DNA of 64,000 nucleotides, from NCBI GenBank assembly GCA_050185195.1, contig JBFWZQ010000001.1, positions 1 through 64,000 of the forward strand, given 5' to 3'. This stretch comes from CADEFQ01 sp050185195 (GTDB lineage Bacteria > Pseudomonadota > Gammaproteobacteria > Steroidobacterales > Steroidobacteraceae). Below the pieces are notes generated by a model. That model had not been told where the DNA came from. It ran no database searches and worked only from the letters and a program-made list of their open reading frames with translations. The translations under genes and the position numbers were made by a program. This document shows positions 21,384 to 29,603 of the stretch, in pieces; position 1 is the first letter of the stretch, and each line of letters starts with the position of its first letter.

Positions 21384-21417
21384 TTGACTGAGCAGTACTA
21401 GCGACTTTATAGTACTG
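21384..21417 (+). promoter_or_regulatory. PadR operon promoter with overlapping perfect inverted-repeat operator
   Basis: A good sigma-70-like promoter: TTGACT at 21384-21389, an 18-bp spacer, and TATAGT at 21408-21413, ending 8 bp before the PadR ATG. Overlapping the spacer and -10 is a perfect inverted repeat, CAGTACTA (21393-21400) and TAGTACTG (21410-21417), separated by 9 bp. Occupancy would block RNA polymerase, so autorepression by the adjacent PadR protein is the natural inference. Confidence 0.72.
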
Positions 21418-21421
21418 ACAA

Positions 21422-21784
21422 ATGGACGATAGCAGCGCGCGCAAGTTCCAGAAAGACCTCAACGGGGGCCTGGTCGCGCTCGTGCTGCTGTCGGTGCTGG
21501 ACCGTGCCGAGGGCGAGCTGTACGGCTATGAGATCGCGAAGCAACTGCAACGCGCCGCGGTGGGCGATCCGCTTTTCAAGGAAGGGACGGTGTACCCGGT
21601 GCTGCGCTCGCTGTCCGCCAGCGGGCTGCTGTCGAGCCGCGTCGAACCCTCGCTGACCGGCCCACCCCGCAAGTACTACCGCATCACGCCCCCCGGCCGG
21701 GTCATCCTGGGTGAATGGCGCGACATCTGGGCGCAGACGCGCGACTTCGTAGATCGATTCACATTAGAAGGTAAATCATCATGA
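21422..21784 (+). CDS. PadR-family transcriptional regulator
   Basis: A 120-residue winged-helix protein of the short PadR type. The DNA-binding core reads LYGYEIAKQLQ, then the wing and recognition segment FKEGTVYPVLRSLSASGLLSS and RKYYRITPPGR, with a short C-terminal helix for dimerisation. PadR proteins usually repress their own operon and nearby membrane or efflux genes. The stop overlaps the start of the next gene (ATGA), which encodes a HAAS/DUF1700-type membrane protein; PadR and HAAS-domain proteins are a recurrent pair. A promoter with an overlapping inverted repeat lies immediately upstream. Confidence 0.92.
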   Translation: MDDSSARKFQKDLNGGLVALVLLSVLDRAEGELYGYEIAKQLQRAAVGDPLFKEGTVYPVLRSLSASGLLSSRVEPSLTGPPRKYYRITPPGRVILGEWRDIWAQTRDFVDRFTLEGKSS

Positions 21785-22695
21785 ACAGGGCAGCACCACG
21801 CTCGATTGATGCGTACCTGAAACAGCTACGTGACGAACTGGCGGATGCCGACCCCGCTCTCGCCCAGGATGCGCTGTACGACGCCGAGGAATACCTGCGC
21901 GCGGAGATCGCGGCGCACCCCGGCAAGTCGGAGGCCGACGTGCTCGAACTGATCGCGAGCACCTATGGCGCACCCGACGAAGTCGCGGCTGCCTATCGCG
22001 AAACCGAAGCGAAAGTGGCGGCGGCCCTGCACACGCCCAAGCCGAAGCCGGGCGGCGGGGCACTGCGGCGCTTCTTCGCTGTCTATTCCGACCCGCGTGC
22101 CTACGCCTCCCTCTTCTACCTGTTCCTTGCCCTGGCCCTCGGCATCTTCCATTTCGTCTTCGCGGTGGTTGGCGTCTCACTGTCGGTCGGATTTGCGGTA
22201 TTGATCATCGGCGTGCCGTTCTTCATCGCCTTCATCGGCCTCACCCGGGTGATCGCACTCGCCGACGGGCGGCTCGTCGAGGCCGTGTCGGGGGAGCGCA
22301 TGCCGCGGCGGCCGCGCCACCCCGGCCCGCGGCTGTCGTTCTGGGCGCGCGTCGGCGCGATGTTGCGCGACACGCGAACCTGGACCACGCTCGCCTACTT
22401 CGTGCTTTCCCTGCCGCTCGGCATCGCCTACTTCGTGATCGCCGTGACCGGGCTCGCGCTCGGCCTGTCGCTGACCTTCGCGCCGGTTTTCGAGCTCGCG
22501 CGACGCTTCGGCTGGATACAGGTATCTGGCGGCGTGACGCCCGACTTCAGCCCCGCCTGGCTCGGCAGCGCCCTGTTGCTGCCCGTCGCGATCCTGCTCG
22601 GCATCGCGATCACCACCGCCCTGATGCATCTCGCACGCTTCCTCGGCCGGGCGCACGCGCGCTTCGCGAAGCACATGCTGGTGATCGGATCGTGA
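21781..22695 (+). CDS. HAAS/DUF1700-type membrane protein (putative sensor)
   Basis: A 304-residue inner-membrane protein. Residues 1-75 are a soluble helical domain (YLKQLRDELADADPALAQDA, then LELIASTYGAPDEVAAAYRE) of the HAAS/DUF1700 kind found beside PadR regulators. After a Pro/Lys linker come two similar membrane modules, each starting with an aromatic Asp-Pro/Asp-Thr helix (RRFFAVYSDPRAYASLFY and MLRDTRTWTTLAYFVLSLPL) and containing paired hydrophobic helices, resembling the putative-sensor domain of some histidine kinases. It probably transmits an envelope signal to the PadR protein. Coupled to both neighbours by overlaps. Confidence 0.75.
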   Translation: MNRAAPRSIDAYLKQLRDELADADPALAQDALYDAEEYLRAEIAAHPGKSEADVLELIASTYGAPDEVAAAYRETEAKVAAALHTPKPKPGGGALRRFFAVYSDPRAYASLFYLFLALALGIFHFVFAVVGVSLSVGFAVLIIGVPFFIAFIGLTRVIALADGRLVEAVSGERMPRRPRHPGPRLSFWARVGAMLRDTRTWTTLAYFVLSLPLGIAYFVIAVTGLALGLSLTFAPVFELARRFGWIQVSGGVTPDFSPAWLGSALLLPVAILLGIAITTALMHLARFLGRAHARFAKHMLVIGS

Positions 22696-23279
22696 TGCCG
22701 CGATCGATCGCGGCCCTCGTGCTGGCCATCGCACTTGGATCCCCCGCGGCGTGCATGGCCGCCGATCCGCCATCGCGCGCCGCAGCCGGCGCGGCCGCCA
22801 ACGGCTGCCTTCCCGATGGCGACGGCTACCTGCGCGCACGCGTGCGCGGTGCGCTCGACCTCGACCTCGACTGGCGCAACGACGAAATGGAATGCACCGG
22901 CGGCGTGCGCCCCGACGGCAGCGGCGTGCGGGTTTCGATCGCGGGGCCGCTGCGCAGCGATGGCCGCCGCCTGCGCTTCGTCTTCGGCATCGTCGGCGCG
23001 GCCGAAGGCGCCGCCGCGCGCCAGCGCCCGACGAATCTCACCGTGATCTTCGAGGGCGAACGGCGACTCTTCGCGACCCAGGGCGACGACAAGTGCACGG
23101 TCGACTCGCTCACCCAGGCGCGCACGGGGCCGCTCGGCGGCCCACAGCGCAGCTGGCGCGTCGAGGCGCACGGATTCTGCACCGGCCCGGCCGCCACCCT
23201 CGCTGGCGACACGCGCCTGCTCGTGACCCGCTTCGACTTTGCGGGCCGGATCGATCTGCAGGAAGATGCGCTCCCATGA
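22695..23279 (+). CDS. Secreted protein of unknown function
   Basis: About 194 residues with a clear signal peptide (PRSIAALVLAIALGSPAACMAA). The mature protein is beta-rich, with four Cys residues (in GCLPDG, MECTGG, DKCTVD and GFCTGP) that could form two disulfides in the periplasm. I recognise no family. A GTG at 22692 is an equally possible start; the ATG at 22695 overlaps the upstream stop by one base (TGATG). It is the third gene of the PadR operon and overlaps the next gene by 4 bp. Confidence 0.7.
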   Translation: MPRSIAALVLAIALGSPAACMAADPPSRAAAGAAANGCLPDGDGYLRARVRGALDLDLDWRNDEMECTGGVRPDGSGVRVSIAGPLRSDGRRLRFVFGIVGAAEGAAARQRPTNLTVIFEGERRLFATQGDDKCTVDSLTQARTGPLGGPQRSWRVEAHGFCTGPAATLAGDTRLLVTRFDFAGRIDLQEDALP

Positions 23280-23767
23280 ACCTGCAGGCCCTTCGCTGCC
23301 GTGCGCGAGCCTTCCCGTTGCTGCTGCTCGCCGCGCTCGCGTGCGGGCCGGCGCAGGCCGCGCAGCCGCTGGAAGACCTCGCGGATTTCCCGCGCGCCGC
23401 CCTCGAGATCTCCGGGCCCGCCGGCACGCATCGCTTCGACGTCTGGGTCGCCGACACGCCGCCGCGGCGCGCGCAAGGCCTGATGTTCGTGCGCGATCTC
23501 GCCCCGGACGGGGGCATGCTGTTTCCCGAAGCCGCGCCGCGGGTCATGTCGATGTGGATGAAGAACACCTTCATTCCGCTCGACATGCTGTTCATCGACG
23601 CGAAGGGCCGCATCGTGCGCATTGCCGCGCGCACGACGCCGCATTCCCTCGACAGCATCGCATCGAACGGACCGGTCACGATGGTGCTCGAGCTGCGCGG
23701 TGGCGAAGCGGAAAAACGCGGGATCGCGGTCGGCGATCACGTACGGGTCAGCCCCGACAAGACCTAG
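23276..23767 (+). CDS. DUF192 family secreted protein
   Basis: A 163-residue protein with a signal peptide (about residues 1-28, ending GPAQA) and one DUF192 domain. The family hallmarks are QGLMFVRDLAPDGGMLFPE, the central MSMWMKNTFIPLDMLFID, and VTMVLELRGGEAEKRGIAVGD. The biochemical role of DUF192 is not established, although it is widespread in bacteria and archaea. Its ATG overlaps the preceding stop, making it the last gene of the PadR operon. Confidence 0.9.
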   Translation: MNLQALRCRARAFPLLLLAALACGPAQAAQPLEDLADFPRAALEISGPAGTHRFDVWVADTPPRRAQGLMFVRDLAPDGGMLFPEAAPRVMSMWMKNTFIPLDMLFIDAKGRIVRIAARTTPHSLDSIASNGPVTMVLELRGGEAEKRGIAVGDHVRVSPDKT

Positions 23768-23795
23768 CATCCTCGTCCGCGCCGCGCCTTGCGCA

Positions 23796-23824
23796 TGGTC
23801 AAGGGCGCTCGTTTCGGCTATGAT
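23796..23824 (+). promoter_or_regulatory. Candidate sigma-70 promoter of the OmpA-family gene
   Basis: TGGTCA at 23796-23801 (4 of 6 to TTGACA), a 17-bp spacer and TATGAT at 23819-23824 (5 of 6). This predicts a leader of roughly 75 nt before the ATG at 23907. Confidence 0.5.
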
Positions 23825-23906
23825 TTCCCACGTGTTGTCGCAGGCCGGCATTGGATGCCCGAAGGCCTTTAGCGCAACACCCCCCAAGAATCAACAGAGA
23901 GTGAAC

Positions 23907-25124
23907 ATGAAAAAGAACGTTGCCATGTCATGTGGCGCAGCCGCATTGCTGCTCGCTGCATTGCCCGCCACGGCCGGACCGCCGGCGGGAAGTTGGTATG
24001 TCGCCCCCGAGGCGATCTACCTGTGGACCGACCGTGATCGCCTCGCCGACGACGAGTTCGGCGGTGCGTTTGCCATCGGCCGCTCATTCGACAAGTGGGA
24101 TGTCGAGTTGCAGTACAACTACGCCAGCCCCGACACGCTGGGCGGCGGCTCGCTCGACTTCAACAACGTCTTCGTCAACCTGCATCGCGTGTTCTACCGC
24201 GATGCGCGCGTCTCGCCGTTCCTGAAGCTCGGCGTGGGCCGCGTCGACCCGCACTACTCGAGCACGTCGCCGATGTTCGGCACCGACGTGACGACCTGGA
24301 CCCTGGCGTACGGCGCCGGCGTCCTCGCCAACCTCACGCGCAACGAAGCGCGCGGCACCGCGCTCGCGCTGCGCGGCGAGATCTACGGTCTCGTCAGCTC
24401 GAGCACCGAACCGCCGAACGGCGATCACCTGAGCGACACGGTGGCCGGCATCGGCCTGCAGTACAACTGGGGCGCGCCGGTCGCGGCGCCCGCACCCGTC
24501 GCACCGCCGCCGGTCGGCGACTCCGACGGCGATGGCGTGAACGACAACCTCGACAAGTGCCCGGGCACGCCCGCCGGCACCGCGGTTGACGCGAACGGCT
24601 GCGAACTCGACAGCGACGGCGACGGCGTCGTCGATCGCCTCGACAAGTGCCCGGGCACGCCCGCCGGCGCCAAGGTCGACGCGAACGGCTGCGAGCTCGA
24701 TGCCGACAGCGACGGCGTGGTCGATCGCATCGACCAGTGCCCGAACACGCCCGCCGGCGACAAGGTCGACGAGGTCGGTTGCTCGTTCAACCTGCGCCTC
24801 GAGGTGTTCTTCGACACCGACTCCGCCGCGATCAAGCCCGAGTCCTTCCCGGACCTCGATCGCGCGGTGCGCCTGATGACGACCAACGATCGCCTCGCCG
24901 GCACGATCGAGGGCCACACGGACAGTCGCGGCAGCGATGCCTACAACCAGAAGCTGTCGCAGCGTCGTGCCGAATCGGTGCGCCAGTACCTGGTCGACAA
25001 GGGCGTGCCTGCGTCGCGGCTGGACGCCATCGGCAAGGGCGAGAGCAGCCCGATCGCGGACAACGCGACGGCCGAAGGCCGCGCGCAGAATCGCCGCGTG
25101 CTGCTCGTGCGCACGAGTCGATAA
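23907..25124 (+). CDS. OmpA-family outer-membrane protein with thrombospondin type-3 repeats
   Basis: A 405-residue outer-membrane protein. A signal peptide ends near ATAG (residue 22), and residues 23-190 form an 8-stranded barrel-like region ending GIGLQYNWG. A Pro/Ala linker leads to three calcium-binding TSP3 repeats (residues 205-292), each about 30 residues with DSDGDGV...DKCPGTPAG. The C-terminal OmpA peptidoglycan-binding domain (residues about 295-405) shows FDTDSAAIKPES, EGHTDSRGSDAYNQKLSQRR and NRRVLL. It probably anchors the outer membrane to the cell wall, as OprF-like proteins do. The ATG follows AGAGAG at suitable spacing, and a strong terminator ends the unit. Confidence 0.95.
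   Translation: MKKNVAMSCGAAALLLAALPATAGPPAGSWYVAPEAIYLWTDRDRLADDEFGGAFAIGRSFDKWDVELQYNYASPDTLGGGSLDFNNVFVNLHRVFYRDARVSPFLKLGVGRVDPHYSSTSPMFGTDVTTWTLAYGAGVLANLTRNEARGTALALRGEIYGLVSSSTEPPNGDHLSDTVAGIGLQYNWGAPVAAPAPVAPPPVGDSDGDGVNDNLDKCPGTPAGTAVDANGCELDSDGDGVVDRLDKCPGTPAGAKVDANGCELDADSDGVVDRIDQCPNTPAGDKVDEVGCSFNLRLEVFFDTDSAAIKPESFPDLDRAVRLMTTNDRLAGTIEGHTDSRGSDAYNQKLSQRRAESVRQYLVDKGVPASRLDAIGKGESSPIADNATAEGRAQNRRVLLVRTSR
24519..24783 (+). repeat. Three tandem ~90-bp TSP3 repeats inside the OmpA-family gene
   Basis: Three in-frame copies of about 90 bp each encode the calcium-binding thrombospondin type-3 repeats. The first two copies share long identical DNA stretches around the codons for DKCPGTPAG, so the copy number may vary by recombination. 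Confidence 0.8.
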
Positions 25125-25144
25125 GCCGACCTGTCGATGCGACG

Positions 25145-25180
25145 AAGGCCCGGCACCGCAAGGTGCCGGGCCTTTTTCTT
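25145..25180 (+). terminator. Rho-independent terminator after the OmpA-family gene
   Basis: A 13-bp perfect stem (AAGGCCCGGCACC at 25145-25157 and its complement at 25162-25174) with the stable GCAA tetraloop, followed by a T-rich tract. It is 20 bp after the stop codon and separates this gene from the hydroxylase/sulfotransferase island. Confidence 0.95.
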
Positions 25181-25207
25181 GCCGGGCTGCCGCGGCACAG
25201 TGGCCGC

Positions 25208-25801
25208 ATGCTGGACCTCCCCGGTCACCCGGTCATCGACAAGGCACTGCTCGTGGGTGGCTGCACGCGCCTGCCGCTCGCGATCGACGCGGCGCGACTC
25301 GCCGCGGAAGTGGCGGCCTTGCCGGCCGCGGCCTGGGGCACCCGGGGTGGTCGCGGCGGCGTGCACGAAGTCGCCGAAGCGATCTTCCTGCGAGGCCACG
25401 CGCCCGCGGAGGGCGACCGGCCGATCGAGGATCGGGCGCCGCTCGCCCTGCTGCCGTACGTGCGCCACCTGATCACCGAACTGGTACCGGCTCCCGCGCA
25501 GCGTTGCCTGCTCGCGCGCCTGCCGGGTGGCGCGATGGTGGCCCCGCATGTCGACCAGGCGCCGTACTTCGCCAAGACGATCCGGATCCACGTGCCCGTC
25601 GAGACACACGCGCGTGCCTGGATGATGGCGGCGGGGCGCCGCTACCGGATGGCCCTCGGCGAAGCCTGGGCCCTCAACAACAGCGCGCCGCACGCGGTGG
25701 CGAACGACGACCCGTTGCGCCCGCGCACGCATCTCATCTGCGACTTCCTGCCCACCCCAGCGCTGCTCGACCTGCTCTTGCGCGGCGAGCGCAACCCGTG
25801 A
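25208..25801 (+). CDS. AspH-type 2-oxoglutarate/Fe(II) hydroxylase, short form
   Basis: A 197-residue single-domain protein of the aspartyl/asparaginyl beta-hydroxylase (Asp_Arg_Hydrox) type. The first iron-ligand region is APHVDQAPYFAKTIRIHVPV near residue 114, with His-x-Asp. The second His is in NNSAPHAVAN near residue 161, and a conserved Arg follows in RTHLICDFLP. Unlike the TPR-linked copies in this island, which have His-x-Gly, this one keeps an Asp that could complete a 2-His/1-Asp triad. No signal peptide, so cytoplasmic. It is the first gene of the island and overlaps the next gene by 4 bp (GTGA). Confidence 0.85.
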   Translation: MLDLPGHPVIDKALLVGGCTRLPLAIDAARLAAEVAALPAAAWGTRGGRGGVHEVAEAIFLRGHAPAEGDRPIEDRAPLALLPYVRHLITELVPAPAQRCLLARLPGGAMVAPHVDQAPYFAKTIRIHVPVETHARAWMMAAGRRYRMALGEAWALNNSAPHAVANDDPLRPRTHLICDFLPTPALLDLLLRGERNP

Positions 25802-26532
25802 TCGTCACGCCGCGGTTCGTTTTCCTCCACCTGCACAGGTCGGGCGGCACGTTCGTCAACGAGGGCCTGCTGCGGCACGAGCCGGGCGCGCGCCAGCTCG
25901 GCTACCACCTGCCCCGCAGCCTCCTGCCCGACGCCTGCCGTCGCCTGCCCGTGCTCGGACTCATGCGCAGCCCCTACCGCTACTACGCCTCCTGGTACGC
26001 CTTCCAGTCCGCGCGCGCGCAGCCGAACATGCTCTTCCGGTTGCTGGGCGACGGCGGCGCCGCGGGATTCGCCGCGACGATCCGCCGCCTGCTCACGCTG
26101 GGCGTTGACGATGCGCTGCTCGATCGCGTGATCGCCGCGCTGCCCGCGCACTACACGAACCACGGGCTCAACCTGCCGGGACCTGCACTCGCCGCGATTC
26201 GCGGCACCGGGCTCGGCTTCTATTCGTTCCTCTTTCGACATCTCTTTGGCGAGGCGGACGACGTGCACGTCGCCCGCCTCGAGCAGTTGCGAAACGAACT
26301 GCCCGCTGCCATGGCGGCGGCCGGCGCGCCCGCGGGGGCGCCCCTGCTAGCTTGGCTGCACGATGCGCCGCCGCGCAATGCTTCGGCGCCGGTCGATTCT
26401 TCAGCACCTCCCGATGCCTCGACGGGCTGGGACCCGGACCTTGCCGCGCTCGTCGCCGAGCGCGATGCCCCGATCATCCGGCGGTTCGGTTACGCATCTC
26501 CAGGGCCTCGAGCCGCTCCCACGTCGCCCTGA
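25798..26532 (+). CDS. Sulfotransferase-like P-loop protein
   Basis: A 244-residue protein with the opening FVFLHLHRSGGTFVNEGLL, resembling the PAPS 5'-phosphosulfate-binding loop of sulfotransferases (K/R-S-G-G-T). MRSPYRYYASWYAF near residue 59 matches the Arg/Ser 3'-phosphate-binding segment, with residue spacing like heparan-type sulfotransferases. The C-terminal third is Ala/Pro rich and less conserved. Start GTG, overlapping the upstream hydroxylase stop, so the pair is translationally coupled. Its last 59 bp overlap the 3' end of the convergent AspH-sulfotransferase fusion gene. The acceptor is unknown. Confidence 0.7.
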   Translation: MIVTPRFVFLHLHRSGGTFVNEGLLRHEPGARQLGYHLPRSLLPDACRRLPVLGLMRSPYRYYASWYAFQSARAQPNMLFRLLGDGGAAGFAATIRRLLTLGVDDALLDRVIAALPAHYTNHGLNLPGPALAAIRGTGLGFYSFLFRHLFGEADDVHVARLEQLRNELPAAMAAAGAPAGAPLLAWLHDAPPRNASAPVDSSAPPDASTGWDPDLAALVAERDAPIIRRFGYASPGPRAAPTSP

Positions 26533-28279
26533 CCGACGGCAACGCCGACTGCACTTCCCGTTCACGGCGGCGCCACTTGTCCGCGGCTGGCGCCGTATGC
26601 GTGTAGCGCGACAGCGGCAACGCGCCCCGCACGCGGATCTCGAGCGCCGCGTCGAAGTCGATGCCGATGAAGCGGCACAGCGAGGCCGCCGTGCCGCGCG
26701 GATCGTCGACGAGGTCCTCGTAGCGCAGCGACATCCAGCGCTCGCGCGGCAGGCACGCGAGGTCGTCGAGTGCGATGCGATTGGCGCTCTCCCACTGGAA
26801 GGCAGCGATCTCCTCGAGCGGCCGGCCCCGCATCGCCTGCCACGCTGGCGGCAAGAGCATCGACCACGGGCCGTCGAAGCCCTCGAGGCGGCCGTAGGTG
26901 CGCCATCCGCCGGCCTCCCAGGCTTCCATGATGCTGGCGAGGTTGGCACGCGGGTCACGCCACAGGAACACGAACTGCGCATCCGGGAAGATGCGATCGA
27001 TGAACGGGATGCGCAGTGCGTTCTTCGGCGTTTTCTCGAGGAGGCGCAGGGCGCTGTCCGCGCCGATGGCACGGCCGTCCGCATCGACACGGTTCGCCAT
27101 GACGTCGTGGGCGATTCGCGCCGCCACGGCATCGGTCGCTTCCCGCGCGGACAACCGGTTCGATTCGACACCCGGGGCCCCGGGCCGCAAGGTCGGTATC
27201 CCCTCGATGAGCCAGTGCGCCTCGCCGCCGAGCGTGGCGATGTCGCGGCTCGCCGCAAGCGTCTCGAACAGCAGGGTGCTGCCCGAGCGCGGCGCGGCGA
27301 TGATGAAAACCGGTCGTTTCGGCCGCCGCGCCGCCACCCGATCGAGCGACAGGCAGGCGCGCAGCACGCGCGCCTCGAGCACACGATTGCCGGCCACGCG
27401 GTTCGTCGCCGCGACGATCCCCGCACCGAGCACGCCTGCCGCGTCGCGCACGCTGTCGCGCAGGCGCTCGAACTCGGTCCAGCCCGACGGGTCCTCGCCA
27501 TGCAGGGCGTACAATTGCCGCCAGTCGCGGGCGAGCGCATCCAGCATCCCGAGGTAGTGCAGGAGTCGCGCGCGACTCGCCGGCGTGTCGTCGGACGCCG
27601 CCAGTTCGCCGCGCAGGTCGAGCAGCAGGAGCTCGAGTTCGCCTGGCGCCATCACGCGAGGCGGCGGCGTGCGCTCGACCAGGGGCTCGTACTCCCGCCC
27701 CGCCTCGTAGGGCACGGGGCGAACGTCAGTGCCCTGCAGCGCGCCCCGCTGCACGAACTGCCAGAAGGCTGCGCTGCCGGACGTATCTGCCACGAGATGG
27801 ATGCGCGCCTCGGGGCTCGCGTTCTCGACGCCGTGGAGGCGCCAGTTGTCGAAGATCCAGGCCTCGCCTGCCGCCATGTGCACCGACTCGCCACCGCAGT
27901 GGAAGCGCACTTGCGGGTGCGTCCGGACGGGAATGTGGACGCGCACGCGACTGAACCAGTGGTGGTTGATGTCGGCGTGCGCGGGCACGTTCGCACCGGG
28001 CGCGAGGCGCAGCAGCCTCGAGCGGCTCCAGACCACGCCGAAACTAGCCAGCACCTGGCGCAGATAGGGCGAGCGCGCGAGATGCGGCGTTGCCTGCATG
28101 GGCCCGTCCACGAGATCGTTCTCGCCGCCCTCCACGGAAATCAGGCGCAGCGCGCTGTTGCCCGGGTGGCCGTCCGGGTGTCGGACCCAGGCTTCTGCCG
28201 GCAGGGCCTCGACTTCCTCGCGCAGGCGCTGCGCGTCGAAGCGGACGGCGAGCTGCTGGAAGGGGCGGGCGAGGCGCAT
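26474..28279 (-). CDS. AspH-type hydroxylase fused to a sulfotransferase
   Basis: A 601-residue two-domain protein. Residues 1-190 are an AspH-like oxygenase with ligand region VPAHADINHHWFSRVRVHIP (His-x-Asp near 98), and the second His in FDNWRLHGVENAS. After a helical linker, residues 320-600 are a PAPS sulfotransferase: 5' loop FIIAAPRSGSTLLFETLA, EKTPKNALRIPFIDRIFPDA, and 3' phosphate segment FVFLWRDPRANLASIMEAW. The fusion says that one substrate, or one complex, is both hydroxylated and sulfated. Starts 2 bp after the upstream TPR-AspH stop on the minus strand, and converges with the gene at 25798. Confidence 0.88.
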   Translation of the reverse strand: MRLARPFQQLAVRFDAQRLREEVEALPAEAWVRHPDGHPGNSALRLISVEGGENDLVDGPMQATPHLARSPYLRQVLASFGVVWSRSRLLRLAPGANVPAHADINHHWFSRVRVHIPVRTHPQVRFHCGGESVHMAAGEAWIFDNWRLHGVENASPEARIHLVADTSGSAAFWQFVQRGALQGTDVRPVPYEAGREYEPLVERTPPPRVMAPGELELLLLDLRGELAASDDTPASRARLLHYLGMLDALARDWRQLYALHGEDPSGWTEFERLRDSVRDAAGVLGAGIVAATNRVAGNRVLEARVLRACLSLDRVAARRPKRPVFIIAAPRSGSTLLFETLAASRDIATLGGEAHWLIEGIPTLRPGAPGVESNRLSAREATDAVAARIAHDVMANRVDADGRAIGADSALRLLEKTPKNALRIPFIDRIFPDAQFVFLWRDPRANLASIMEAWEAGGWRTYGRLEGFDGPWSMLLPPAWQAMRGRPLEEIAAFQWESANRIALDDLACLPRERWMSLRYEDLVDDPRGTAASLCRFIGIDFDAALEIRVRGALPLSRYTHTAPAADKWRRREREVQSALPSVRATWERLEALEMRNRTAG

Positions 28280-28281
28280 GG

Positions 28282-29571
28282 TCAGGCGGCATCCACCCGG
28301 GCGCGGAAGTGGCCGATCGCCGGCACGAGTACCGCGAGCACCTCGCGTTCGACGCAGGTCAAGTGCGGATTCCACACGTCGAAGATCATCACGACCCGCG
28401 TGGAACCGCTGCGGTTCCAGGCCTCGTGCTCGTAGGTGTCGTCGAACACCACGACCTCGCCTTCGCGCCAGGCGTGCTGCACGTCTGCGACGCGCAGCGC
28501 GCACTCCCCCGGCACGAGCAGCGGCAGGTGCGCGACGAGGCGCGTGTTCGTGACGCCGCGGTGGGGCAACAGGTGCGTGCCCGGTGCAAACACGGAGAAG
28601 AGCACCTCGGGCCCGTGCTCGCGAACGTGCGACAGCGGCAGGGCTTCGAGGGCGGCGGCCGTCCGGGGGCAGCGGCGACAGTTCTCGTCGCGGCGCTCGC
28701 CGTGGCGGTAGAAGTAGTAACCGCTCCAGTCGGGCGCACCGCGCGTGCCACGCAGGTTGTCGCGCTCGAGCCTCGAGGAGTCGAACACGCGCTCGCGGCC
28801 GGCCGCCTGGGGCAGGAGCGCCTCGAGCTCGGCGCGGATCGCGCTTGCCTGCACCTCGAGGTCGGGAATCCAGCCGAACAGCGACCGATCCGGGAGCGGC
28901 GCCGCCGGCAGTCCCGGAAACCAGAGAAAGGAGGGTTGCTGGCGAGGATCGGAGTTCGCCGCCACCGCATCGCCGAGGTAGAGATCGAGCGCGTGACGCA
29001 CGCGGGCGAGCCCTTCCGGACCATGGCGCGCCTCGAACGGCTCGACGACGCCCGCGAGCATGGCGCGCCGCCGCGCGCGCACCGCCCCCACCGCGCGCTC
29101 GACGAGCGGCGCGAGGCCGGACGGCGTGGTCGCGGCGTCGTGCCATCGGCCCAGCGACTGCGCGTCCCTGAGGGCGCGCGCCCACTGCCACAGCGCCCGC
29201 TCACCCTCGCCCGCCCGTTCGAGTGCGGCGCCGTAGTTGAGCCGGGCAACATGAAAGCCGGGATCGAGCTGCAACGCCGTGTCGTACCACGCGAGTGCCG
29301 CGATGGTGTTGCCGGCGAGTTCGTGGGCGCGCGCCAGGTGGTAGCGCGCGATCGTGTCGGCGGGATCGAGTGTCGTTGCGCGCGTGAGCCTTGCGATCGC
29401 GCGCACGGCATCACTGCGACGCAGCGCCGCGACCGCCACGACCTTGAGCGCTTCGATGTCGTCGGGATCGGTCTCGAGTCGCAACAGGCAGGCCTGCTCC
29501 GCCTCGAGCACGTGGCCGCTGCGAAACAGCCGCAACGCCTCGGCGCGCGCCTCGTCGCGCGGCGCGCTCAT
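28282..29571 (-). CDS. TPR-AspH hydroxylase (copy 1)
   Basis: A 429-residue protein. Residues 1-135 are tetratricopeptide-like repeats (ALRLFRSGHVLEAEQACLLR, ARYHLARAHELAGNTIAALA and so on). Residues 200-425 are an AspH-type domain: the linker block FLWFPGLP, the ligand region LLPHRGVTNTRLVAHLPL with His-x-Gly near 336, and VVFDDTYEHEAWNRSGSTR with the second His near 378, then IFDVWNPHL. His-x-Gly matches vertebrate AspH, which binds iron with two His and no carboxylate. TPRs suggest recruitment of a protein partner. Cytoplasmic. It is the first gene of a minus-strand pair with the AspH-sulfotransferase fusion. Confidence 0.87.
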   Translation of the reverse strand: MSAPRDEARAEALRLFRSGHVLEAEQACLLRLETDPDDIEALKVVAVAALRRSDAVRAIARLTRATTLDPADTIARYHLARAHELAGNTIAALAWYDTALQLDPGFHVARLNYGAALERAGEGERALWQWARALRDAQSLGRWHDAATTPSGLAPLVERAVGAVRARRRAMLAGVVEPFEARHGPEGLARVRHALDLYLGDAVAANSDPRQQPSFLWFPGLPAAPLPDRSLFGWIPDLEVQASAIRAELEALLPQAAGRERVFDSSRLERDNLRGTRGAPDWSGYYFYRHGERRDENCRRCPRTAAALEALPLSHVREHGPEVLFSVFAPGTHLLPHRGVTNTRLVAHLPLLVPGECALRVADVQHAWREGEVVVFDDTYEHEAWNRSGSTRVVMIFDVWNPHLTCVEREVLAVLVPAIGHFRARVDAA

Positions 29572-29603
29572 GCGCGCCCCGCCGTGCTAGCGTACGCGGC
29601 GGC

